Source: an uncultured Lachnospiraceae bacterium (GTDB lineage: Bacteria; Bacillota; Clostridia; Lachnospirales; Lachnospiraceae). From it: 51,531 nucleotides of DNA. A model generated the notes under the pieces. The model did no database searches. It saw only the letters and a program-made list of their open reading frames with translations, and had not been told where the DNA came from. Shown in pieces: positions 8,229-14,613 of the stretch. The translations under genes were made by a program, and so were the position numbers. How positions within the stretch are numbered: position 1 is the first letter of the stretch; each line of letters starts with the position of its first letter. Location: positions 1 through 51,531 of the forward strand of contig CALWMV010000007.1 of NCBI GenBank assembly GCA_944382125.1, given 5' to 3'.

Positions 8229-9632
8229 ATGAAGCACTTCGACATGAAAAAAATAAGAAGGATGGAGCTGCTGGCACCTGCAGGCTCTTATGAGTGTGCC
8301 AAGGCTGCGGCAGCCGCAGGAGCGGACGCGATATATATGGGCGGTCCGCTTTTTTCGGCGCGGGCCTATGCCGAGAGCTCAAAGGAAGACATGCTGCTTC
8401 GCTCCATAAGGTACTGCCATCTCAGGGGCGTCAGGGTATATATGACTCTGAATACGCTTATGAAGGACCGGGAGCTTACGGATATAGAAGCTTATGTGCG
8501 GCCTTATTATGAAGCAGGGCTTGACGGGGTGATAGTTCAGGACCTGGGGCTCCTCGGCTTTCTGAGGAAGCATTTTCCGGGACTCCCCCTCCATGCCAGC
8601 ACCCAGATGACGGTCACAGGCCCATATTTTACAAGGATGCTGAGTGGCTTTGGAGTCACGAGGGTAGTGCCTGCAAGGGAGCTATCCCTTGAGGAGATAA
8701 AAAGGATAAGCGATACCGGCATAGAGGTGGAGGTATTTTCCCATGGAGCCCTCTGCTATGCCTACAGCGGACAGTGCCTTATGAGCTCCTGCATAGGAGG
8801 AAGGTCCGGAAACAGGGGACGCTGTGCAGGCCCCTGCAGACTGCCCTATGACGGAAGCTATATCCTTTCCATGAAGGACCTTAATACCCTTAAGCTCCTT
8901 CCTGAGCTTTGGCTTGCCAGGGCTTCGTCCCTCAAGATAGAGGGAAGGATGAAGTCTCCCGTATATGTGGCGGGCGTGTGCTCCGTATACAGAAAATATC
9001 TGGACAGGCTTTACGGGCTTATCGGGGAGCTTGAGCCTGAGGGAGAAGAGGGCAGAAAGGAGCTTTTGTCTGCTTGGAATGAAAAGGGCCCCGGGAAAAA
9101 GGACATGGAGATCCTTTCCGAGATCTTTGACCGGGGAGGAAGCACATCCGGATATCTTGAAAAGCAGAATGGAAGGGACATGCTTCAGATAAAGGAGAGG
9201 CCCGGGCTCAGGATCAGGGATGAGAAGATCATAGAGGAGATAAGCGAGAGATATATCCGAAGGGAAAGGCCGGTATCCATATCCATAAGTGCAAGGCTGG
9301 TGCCGGGAGAGGTTCCAAAGCTGAGGCTTTCACCTGACGGGGAGGAAGCATTTTCAGCCCTTTATCCGGAAGTTTTTGCGGAGGTCACCGGAGAAGCTCC
9401 GGTGCAGGCTGCAAAGAACAGAGCCATGACCAGGGAGGAGATCGCTGAAAGGCTGTCAAAATGCGGTGACAGCGGATTCAGGGTAAAGAAAGCTGAGATA
9501 GATACCTCCGGAGAGATATTCATACCGGTGGGACAGCTTAATGAACTTAGAAGAAGGGGGCTTTCAGAGCTTGAAGAAAGTATGTGTTCGTGTTTCCGTG
9601 GAGACAGAAGGGCAGCTTTGGGCCGCACTTGA
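8229..9632 (+). CDS. U32 family peptidase, N-terminal part (frameshifted)
   Basis: 467 residues in this frame. The U32 domain is clear: LLAPAGS near residue 14 and the signature region 167-207 containing SHGALCYAYSGQCLMSS and GNRGRC, with the conserved cysteines. Family members act as collagenase-like peptidases or in tRNA and cofactor hydroxylation; the function of this type is not known. Related Clostridia proteins are single chains of roughly 700 residues with a DUF3656-type middle and a conserved C-terminal domain. Here homology in this frame stops at about residue 452 (LNELRRRGLSELEE), and the remainder continues in the +1 frame in the next entry. The last 15 or so residues look like out-of-frame read-through. 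Confidence 0.85.
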   Translation: MKHFDMKKIRRMELLAPAGSYECAKAAAAAGADAIYMGGPLFSARAYAESSKEDMLLRSIRYCHLRGVRVYMTLNTLMKDRELTDIEAYVRPYYEAGLDGVIVQDLGLLGFLRKHFPGLPLHASTQMTVTGPYFTRMLSGFGVTRVVPARELSLEEIKRISDTGIEVEVFSHGALCYAYSGQCLMSSCIGGRSGNRGRCAGPCRLPYDGSYILSMKDLNTLKLLPELWLARASSLKIEGRMKSPVYVAGVCSVYRKYLDRLYGLIGELEPEGEEGRKELLSAWNEKGPGKKDMEILSEIFDRGGSTSGYLEKQNGRDMLQIKERPGLRIRDEKIIEEISERYIRRERPVSISISARLVPGEVPKLRLSPDGEEAFSALYPEVFAEVTGEAPVQAAKNRAMTREEIAERLSKCGDSGFRVKKAEIDTSGEIFIPVGQLNELRRRGLSELEESMCSCFRGDRRAALGRT

Positions 9633-10380
9633 AGCGGAAAGAACAGATCTCATATATATAGATTCAGGGACCTTTGCGCCCGGGGAGTGGAAGGACATAT
9701 GCGGGAGGGTCCATGAAAGAGGCATGGAGACCGGGCTTAGGCTGCCCTTTATTTTCAGAAAACGGGCTGAGGATTTTTTTGATGCCCATCTTAAGGAGCT
9801 TTCGGAGGCGGGCTTTGACAGGCTGCTCTGCAGGAATCTGGAGAGCGTCGGATATCTTAAGGACCGGGGCATAAGCATGCCCATGATCCTGGATCATAAT
9901 GTATATGATTTCAACAGCTTCACGGAGGGGATCCTGGAGGAGCTGACAGGAATAGCTGATTTTGAGCTTACGCTGCCCCTGGAGCTTTCAAGGAGGGAGC
10001 TTTCAGAGCTTCAGGGAAGCAGCAGGCATAAAAGGGAGCTGGTGGTCTATGGAAGGGCCCCGATGATGGTAAGTGCCCAGTGTGTTCATGCGGCAGAGAG
10101 CGGATGCGACAGAAAGCCCGGGCTGAAGCTTATTACGGACAGGACGGGAAGGCATCTTCCTGTAAGGAACTATTGCAGCTTCTGCTATAATGTGATCTTT
10201 AATTTCGCTCCGACTGTGCTCTGGGATCTTGAAAATGAGCTTTCGGCCATAGATCATCAGAGCCGCAGATATGAATTTACTGTGGAAAACAGGGAGGAGA
10301 CTTTAAAGATCCTCCGTAATGATATAAAATATAAAGAAAATGAATTTACCAGAGGCTGGTTTCGAAGGGGAGCAGAATAG
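9541..10380 (+). CDS. U32 family peptidase, C-terminal part in the +1 frame
   Basis: 279 residues. The N-terminal ten or so residues are the +1 reading of the upstream gene; recognisable sequence begins at KVCVRVSVETEGQL (about 9577). It carries the conserved C-terminal features of long U32 proteins, including YGRAPMMVSAQCVH and a cysteine-containing NYCSFCYNV segment, and ends in FTRGWFRRG. Joined to the upstream frame it would make one protein of about 720 residues. Removing one A from the AAA run at 9577-9579 would restore a continuous frame. The ATG at 9541 has only a weak upstream GGTGGGA, so independent translation is possible but unproven. Both halves are well preserved, which argues against old decay. 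Confidence 0.75.
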   Translation: MNLEEGGFQSLKKVCVRVSVETEGQLWAALEAERTDLIYIDSGTFAPGEWKDICGRVHERGMETGLRLPFIFRKRAEDFFDAHLKELSEAGFDRLLCRNLESVGYLKDRGISMPMILDHNVYDFNSFTEGILEELTGIADFELTLPLELSRRELSELQGSSRHKRELVVYGRAPMMVSAQCVHAAESGCDRKPGLKLITDRTGRHLPVRNYCSFCYNVIFNFAPTVLWDLENELSAIDHQSRRYEFTVENREETLKILRNDIKYKENEFTRGWFRRGAE

Positions 10381-10406
10381 CCCGGGACCGCCCTGCGGAG
10401 GTGCAT

Positions 10407-10898
10407 ATGATAGAAGCAGTCAGCTGCGGAGGCATAGTCGTTTTCCGTGCCAAGATACTTCTCTTATATAAGAATTACAAAAACAGATATGAAGGCTGGG
10501 TACTCCCCAAGGGGACCGTGGAGCCGGGAGAGAGCCATGAGGAGACGGCCCTTCGGGAGGTCCGGGAGGAGACCGGGGCCGAGGCAGCCATAGTCAGCTA
10601 TATCGGCAAGAGTTCCTATTCCTTCCTGGTACCGGAGGACACGGTGGAAAAGGATGTCCACTGGTATCTCATGAAGGGAAGGTCCTACTATTCCAGGCCC
10701 CAGAGCTCAGAATACTTCAGGGACAGCGGCTACTATAAGTATCATGAGGCCATACATCTCCTTAAATTCCAGAACGAAAAGGCCATGCTGGAAAAGGCCT
10801 TCAACGAATACAGAAGGCTCAGCCGCAATGGAAAATGGGATGAGATCAGACTGGAGGACAGAAGCATGAAGAAGGCATCCGGAACAGGAGCTTTTTGA
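10407..10898 (+). CDS. NUDIX hydrolase
   Basis: 163 residues from the ATG at 10407, which follows GGAGGTG; a GTG at 10401 would lie inside that ribosome binding site. The Nudix box is complete at 36-58 (GTVEPGES, then REVREETG), so it should bind metal and hydrolyse a nucleoside diphosphate linked to another group. The substrate cannot be read from the sequence. The C-terminal segment after about residue 100 is helical and basic. It follows the split U32 gene by 26 bases and is the last gene of this transcription unit before the shared terminator. Confidence 0.9.
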   Translation: MIEAVSCGGIVVFRAKILLLYKNYKNRYEGWVLPKGTVEPGESHEETALREVREETGAEAAIVSYIGKSSYSFLVPEDTVEKDVHWYLMKGRSYYSRPQSSEYFRDSGYYKYHEAIHLLKFQNEKAMLEKAFNEYRRLSRNGKWDEIRLEDRSMKKASGTGAF

Positions 10899-10928
10899 CT
10901 TCCAAAGCTTTAATAAAACTATAAAAAT

Positions 10929-10974
10929 CTTCCGCCTCGGACTGCCGCTTTGCGATGTCCGAGGCGGAAGTTTT
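10929..10974. terminator. bidirectional intrinsic terminator between convergent genes
   Basis: A perfect 14-bp stem (10929-10942 with 10957-10970) has a 14-base loop. It is followed by TTTT on the plus strand and, read on the minus strand, by ATTTTT. It serves both the NUDIX gene and the SGNH hydrolase gene. Confidence 0.9.
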
Positions 10975-11615
10975 CAGCCGATGAGTTCCTTTACCAGTGC
11001 TGCCACCCTTTCTGAGAATATAAGATGGCCCTCCGGAGTGAGATGACAGGAATCCACGCCCAGAAGATCCGGGCCTATCCATTTTCCGGCCTCGGCAAAG
11101 GCACAGTCATTGGCTTCGGCTATGGCCTTATATATGCCGGGAAGCTCTGCCTGCTTTCTCAGGGATGATTCGCTCATCTCGGGATCGCCTCCGGTCTGGG
11201 GCATGGGCACGGGACTTATGATAAGGATCTTCGGACATTCCCCTGCACGGGCCTTGTTGTAGCGGAAGAAGCTCTGTATATGATGTATCAGCTCCTCCAT
11301 GCCGAAGCCTATCTCATCTGAGGATACATTGTATCTGGTCTTGGTATCATTGGTACCCAGCATGATGATGATAAGATCGAGGGGCGCATGGGTCTTGAGG
11401 CAGGGATCTATATATCCGAGGGCACTGCGGTAGGGCTGGATCTCATCCTCGAAGGCTGTGGTACGGCCATCCATGCCTTCCTCAACTACATGATAGTTAT
11501 TGCCGAGCAGTCTGCCGAGACGGCCGCTCCAGCGTATATCGGCGGGGTAACGGGTGCCTATCCCGGGCATATAGCCATGGGTATTTGAATCTCCGAAGCA
11601 AAGGATCTCTTTCAT
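10974..11615 (-). CDS. SGNH/GDSL hydrolase
   Basis: 213 residues on the minus strand, with the start preceded by TGGAGGTC. The SGNH blocks are all present: GDSN at 8-11 (Ser10 nucleophile, in GDSNTHG), Gly50 region GMDGRTT, GTND at 87-90, and the D188-x-x-H191 pair in DSCHLTPEGH. No signal peptide is visible, so it is likely cytoplasmic. The GDSNTHGY start resembles arylesterase/acyltransferase members of the family, which cleave or transfer small acyl esters; the natural substrate here is unknown. It is one of two minus-strand genes in the window and is monocistronic. Confidence 0.9.
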   Translation of the reverse strand: MKEILCFGDSNTHGYMPGIGTRYPADIRWSGRLGRLLGNNYHVVEEGMDGRTTAFEDEIQPYRSALGYIDPCLKTHAPLDLIIIMLGTNDTKTRYNVSSDEIGFGMEELIHHIQSFFRYNKARAGECPKILIISPVPMPQTGGDPEMSESSLRKQAELPGIYKAIAEANDCAFAEAGKWIGPDLLGVDSCHLTPEGHLIFSERVAALVKELIG

Positions 11616-11739
11616 GATCTGACCTCCATTATAAGTTCGATAGCCTTAGGATAGTCCTCTGAAACGAGAAAATCAAGAGCGGGAGAGGACAATAAACAAA
11701 AACATGACAAAAAATTGACAAAAACACTCCTTTCCCTTA

Positions 11740-11768
11740 TTGACTTTATCGTGCTACTGCGGTAGATT
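11740..11768 (+). promoter_or_regulatory. candidate promoter for the symporter gene
   Basis: TTGACT (11740-11745), 17 bases, then TAGATT (11763-11768). A second TTGACA lies at 11715-11720, 16 to 17 bases ahead of a TATTGA-like hexamer, so the exact start site is uncertain. Confidence 0.45.
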
Positions 11769-11786
11769 TAAGTTGCTTTTCCGGAG

Positions 11787-11809
11787 GCAGATATCAGGGG
11801 GATATCTGC
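11787..11809 (+). promoter_or_regulatory. leader hairpin upstream of the symporter
   Basis: A perfect 9-bp inverted repeat (GCAGATATC at 11787-11795 and GATATCTGC at 11801-11809) with loop AGGGG. It lies in the predicted 5' leader about 60 bases before the start codon. It has no T-run. It could be an RNA hairpin or an operator; I recognise no known riboswitch. Confidence 0.5.
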
Positions 11810-11868
11810 TTCGGGATTAAGATCTAAAAGCCCGACCTGAAGGCCGGACGAACTAAGGAGGGATCATT

Positions 11869-13128
11869 GTGAAAAAGCTTTGGCAGAATTATCGTTCGTC
11901 TCTTTTACTGCTCGGATGTATGATACTGGGCGGTGTGGTCGGAGCATTCTGGGGGCCCGGAGCCGCAGTGCTCACACCCTGGGCCAACATTTTCCTTAAC
12001 CTGCTTTACTGCTGCGTAGTACCCATGATCTTCGTATCACTGGTATATGCAGTTGCCAGCATGGACAACATGCGCAAGCTGGGGAAGCTGCTGGTAGTAT
12101 TGCTCCTTTTGTTCCTTGCCACAGGCATAGTGGCCAGTCTGTTCATGACAGGCTTCACTGCGCTGTTCGATCCGACCAAGAATGTGGATATGACTCAGCT
12201 GGCAAGAGAGGAAGTGGATCTGTCAGGAACTCAGTTCGATATACTTTCCATGTTTACCGTGAGCGACTTTTCGCTTCTGTGGTCCAGGTCAAGCCTGATG
12301 GCTCTGGTGGTATTTGCCATACTTACCGGCATAGCAGTCATCATGGCAGGGGAAAAGGCAAAGCCCGTCATGACCCTGCTTGAGAGCCTCAATGAGATCA
12401 TAGTCAAGCTTGTAGGCATGGTCATGAAGCTGGCACCCATGGGACTGGGCTTCTACTTTGCGGTTCTCATAGGTACCAACGGACAGGACATCGTCGGACC
12501 CCTTTCCCGTTCCTATGTCGTATATGTGGCTGCCATACTTATATATTATTTTGTCGGACAGAGCATCATGGCCTTTATCGGAGGAGGAAAGAAGGCAGTG
12601 GGACTGTACTGGAAGCATACAGTAACTCCCAGCCTGACCGCCCTTGGCACCTGCTCGACGGCAGCGGCTCTTCCCTATAACATGATCGCAGGAAAGCGTA
12701 TGGGACTGCCCAAGGATATGTCCGATGTATGTGTGCTCATGGGAGCCAATCTCCATAAGGACGGAGCCACGATGCTCCAGATACTGGAGGCAACCTTCGT
12801 ATGTGCCATGTGCGGAATAGATCTCTTTACTCCGCAGAACATATTCCTGCTCTGTGTTGCAGCCATAGTAGGATCCACCATCATGGGAGCCATCCCCGGA
12901 GGAGGATATGTGGGACAGCTTGTCATCGCTTCCATCTTCGGACTTCCCAACTGGACCATACCGATCATGGCTCTTATAACGACCCTGGGAGATCCTTTCG
13001 CCACACTCCTCAATGTAAGTGCGGATACGGCCGTAGGCATGATAGCTGCCCGTATAGTCAACGGCAGGGACTGGCTCGAGAGATCCCTTAAGGAGTATGC
13101 AGCGGATGAGAAGAAGGCGGAGGCCTGA
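11869..13128 (+). CDS. dicarboxylate/amino acid:cation symporter (SLC1/DAACS family)
   Basis: 419 residues starting at a GTG, preceded by AAGGAGGG at good spacing. It has the many membrane helices and two re-entrant hairpins of the GltP/GltPh family, which take up glutamate, aspartate, serine or C4 dicarboxylates with sodium or protons. The signature motifs are altered: the serine-rich hairpin reads GTCSTAAALP, the NMDGT motif reads NLHKDGATM, and the last substrate-binding helix reads DPFATLLNVSADTAVGMIAARIV. The substrate may therefore differ from glutamate. It has its own promoter and terminator and is not in an operon. Confidence 0.88.
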   Translation: MKKLWQNYRSSLLLLGCMILGGVVGAFWGPGAAVLTPWANIFLNLLYCCVVPMIFVSLVYAVASMDNMRKLGKLLVVLLLLFLATGIVASLFMTGFTALFDPTKNVDMTQLAREEVDLSGTQFDILSMFTVSDFSLLWSRSSLMALVVFAILTGIAVIMAGEKAKPVMTLLESLNEIIVKLVGMVMKLAPMGLGFYFAVLIGTNGQDIVGPLSRSYVVYVAAILIYYFVGQSIMAFIGGGKKAVGLYWKHTVTPSLTALGTCSTAAALPYNMIAGKRMGLPKDMSDVCVLMGANLHKDGATMLQILEATFVCAMCGIDLFTPQNIFLLCVAAIVGSTIMGAIPGGGYVGQLVIASIFGLPNWTIPIMALITTLGDPFATLLNVSADTAVGMIAARIVNGRDWLERSLKEYAADEKKAEA

Positions 13129-13192
13129 TCTTAACCTCGAAAAACAGCTTTCAGCCTGAGAGATATGACATCTGTTGGATATATGGAAATGA

Positions 13193-13234
13193 AGCCCTTT
13201 TCGGAGACCAAATGCTCCGTAAAAGGGCTCTTTT
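13193..13234 (+). terminator. intrinsic terminator after the symporter gene
   Basis: Stem 13193-13206 with 13215-13229 (AGCCCTTTTCGGAG against CTCCGTAAAAGGGCT, one bulged base), then CTTTTGACTTT. It ends just before the T-box promoter. Confidence 0.85.
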
Positions 13235-13245
13235 GACTTTAAGCC

Positions 13246-13274
13246 TTGACATAAATCCTTCATGGTGTTAAATT
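13246..13274 (+). promoter_or_regulatory. promoter of the pheST T-box leader
   Basis: A perfect TTGACA (13246-13251), 17 bases, then TAAATT (13269-13274). It is placed to start transcription at about 13281, just before Stem I of the T-box. Confidence 0.7.
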
Positions 13275-13281
13275 TTTAATG

Positions 13282-13560
13282 TTTAATTTCATAGAAAAGG
13301 CAGTGAAGATGCACAGTAGCCCTTATATAAGGCATGAGAGAGGAAGGTCAGCGGCTGAGAGCCTTCTGTCCAATGTATAAAAGGTGAAATTCACATCGGA
13401 GCCGCAGAGCTGAGATCCGGCATGGAGCGGGAGCGTAGGCCCTGACGTTTGTGCACGTTACGCATAAAAGAAGTGCCTGTATAAGACCCTGAGGGTCTAT
13501 CGGGAATAAGGGTGGTACCGCGAGCTTTCGTCCCTTTGGACGGAGGCTCTTTATTTTTTT
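13282..13560 (+). ncRNA. T-box leader, tRNA-Phe responsive
   Basis: The leader carries the hallmark T-box sequence AATAAGGGTGGTACCGCG at 13505-13522. A terminator follows at once: a 12-bp stem with G-U pairs (13522-13533 with 13538-13549) then TTTATTTTTTT. Upstream Stem I has an AGTA element near 13316 and a GAA at 13386-13388, the two sides of the S-turn. The triplet after GAA-A is TTC at 13390-13392, which is a Phe codon and the proposed specifier. Uncharged tRNA-Phe would pair with the leader, favour the antiterminator and turn on pheST. The gene downstream confirms the specificity. Boundaries at the 5' end are approximate. Confidence 0.93.
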
Positions 13561-13576
13561 GAGGAGAGAAAGATTT

Positions 13577-14596
13577 ATGAACGAACAGCTTAAGAAGATC
13601 ACGGAGGAAGCCATCGAAAGGATCGCTTCCTGTGAGGACCAGGCAGGGCTCAACGAGATCAGGGTGGATTACCTTGGAAAAAAAGGTGAGATCACTCAGC
13701 TCATGAAGTCCATGAAGGACATACCGGCGGAGGAAAGACCGGCCTTCGGACAGCTTGTAAATGATGCAAGGGCCAAGGTGGAAAAGGCCATCGATGATGC
13801 GGCTGCCTCCATCAAAAGAAAAGACAGGGAAAAGAGATTCAAGGAGGAGGAGATAGACGTCACCCTCCCTGCAAAGAAGCTCAGGATAGGACATGGACAT
13901 CCCTGCCAGAGAGCCCTGGATGAGCTGGAAAGGATATTTACGGGCATGGGCTACGAGGTGGTCGAGGGCCCTGAGATAGAGTATCAGGAGTATAATTTCA
14001 CAAAGCTCAACATCCCCGAGGGACATCCTGCAAGGGATGAACAGGACACCTTCTATATCACAGATCAGATCCTGCTCCGCAGCCAGACTTCCCCGGTACA
14101 GGCCCGTACCATGGAAAAGGGCAAGCTGCCCATCAGGATGATCTCACCGGGAAGAGTCTTCCGTTCAGACAGCATAGATGCGACCCACAGCCCTTCCTTC
14201 CATCAGGTAGAGGGACTGGCGGTGGATAAGCATATCACCATGACTGACCTTAAGGGCACCCTCACGGAGTTTGCAAAGGAGCTCTTCGGAGAGGATACCA
14301 AGACCCGTTTCAGGCCCCATCACTTCAACTTCACGGAGCCTTCGGCGGAGATGGACGTGAGCTGCTTCAAGTGCCATGGAAAGGGCTGCCGCTTCTGCAA
14401 GGGAGAAGGCTGGATAGAGATCCTCGGCTGCGGCATGGTGCATCCCAATGTCCTTGAGATGTGCGGCATAGATTCAAGGGAATATACGGGCTTTGCTTTC
14501 GGCGTGGGCCTTGAGAGGATAGCGCTCCTCAAGTATGAGATAGATGATATGAGACTGCTCTATGAAAACGATCAGCGTTTTCTGGATCAGTTCTGA
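13577..14596 (+). CDS. pheS: phenylalanyl-tRNA synthetase alpha subunit
   Basis: 339 residues from the ATG at 13577, with GAGGAG upstream; an in-frame TTG at 13559 lies in the terminator T-run and is rejected. It charges tRNA-Phe as an alpha2-beta2 enzyme with PheT. The N-terminal coiled coil (about 1-90) contacts the tRNA. The class II catalytic core includes motif 2 around HQVEGLAVD and motif 3 GFAFGVGLERIALLKY near the C-terminus. A four-cysteine segment (CFKCHGKGCRFCKGEGW) is present, as in many Firmicutes PheS. Expression is controlled by the T-box leader. pheT follows after 17 bases. Confidence 0.98.
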   Translation: MNEQLKKITEEAIERIASCEDQAGLNEIRVDYLGKKGEITQLMKSMKDIPAEERPAFGQLVNDARAKVEKAIDDAAASIKRKDREKRFKEEEIDVTLPAKKLRIGHGHPCQRALDELERIFTGMGYEVVEGPEIEYQEYNFTKLNIPEGHPARDEQDTFYITDQILLRSQTSPVQARTMEKGKLPIRMISPGRVFRSDSIDATHSPSFHQVEGLAVDKHITMTDLKGTLTEFAKELFGEDTKTRFRPHHFNFTEPSAEMDVSCFKCHGKGCRFCKGEGWIEILGCGMVHPNVLEMCGIDSREYTGFAFGVGLERIALLKYEIDDMRLLYENDQRFLDQF

Positions 14597-14613
14597 TGGA
14601 GGTATAAACGAGT

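Noticed and set aside
12289-13263. A long minus-strand open frame under the symporter gene
   Set aside because: His/Gly/Ser-rich composition, no motif and full overlap with a clearly real membrane transporter gene.
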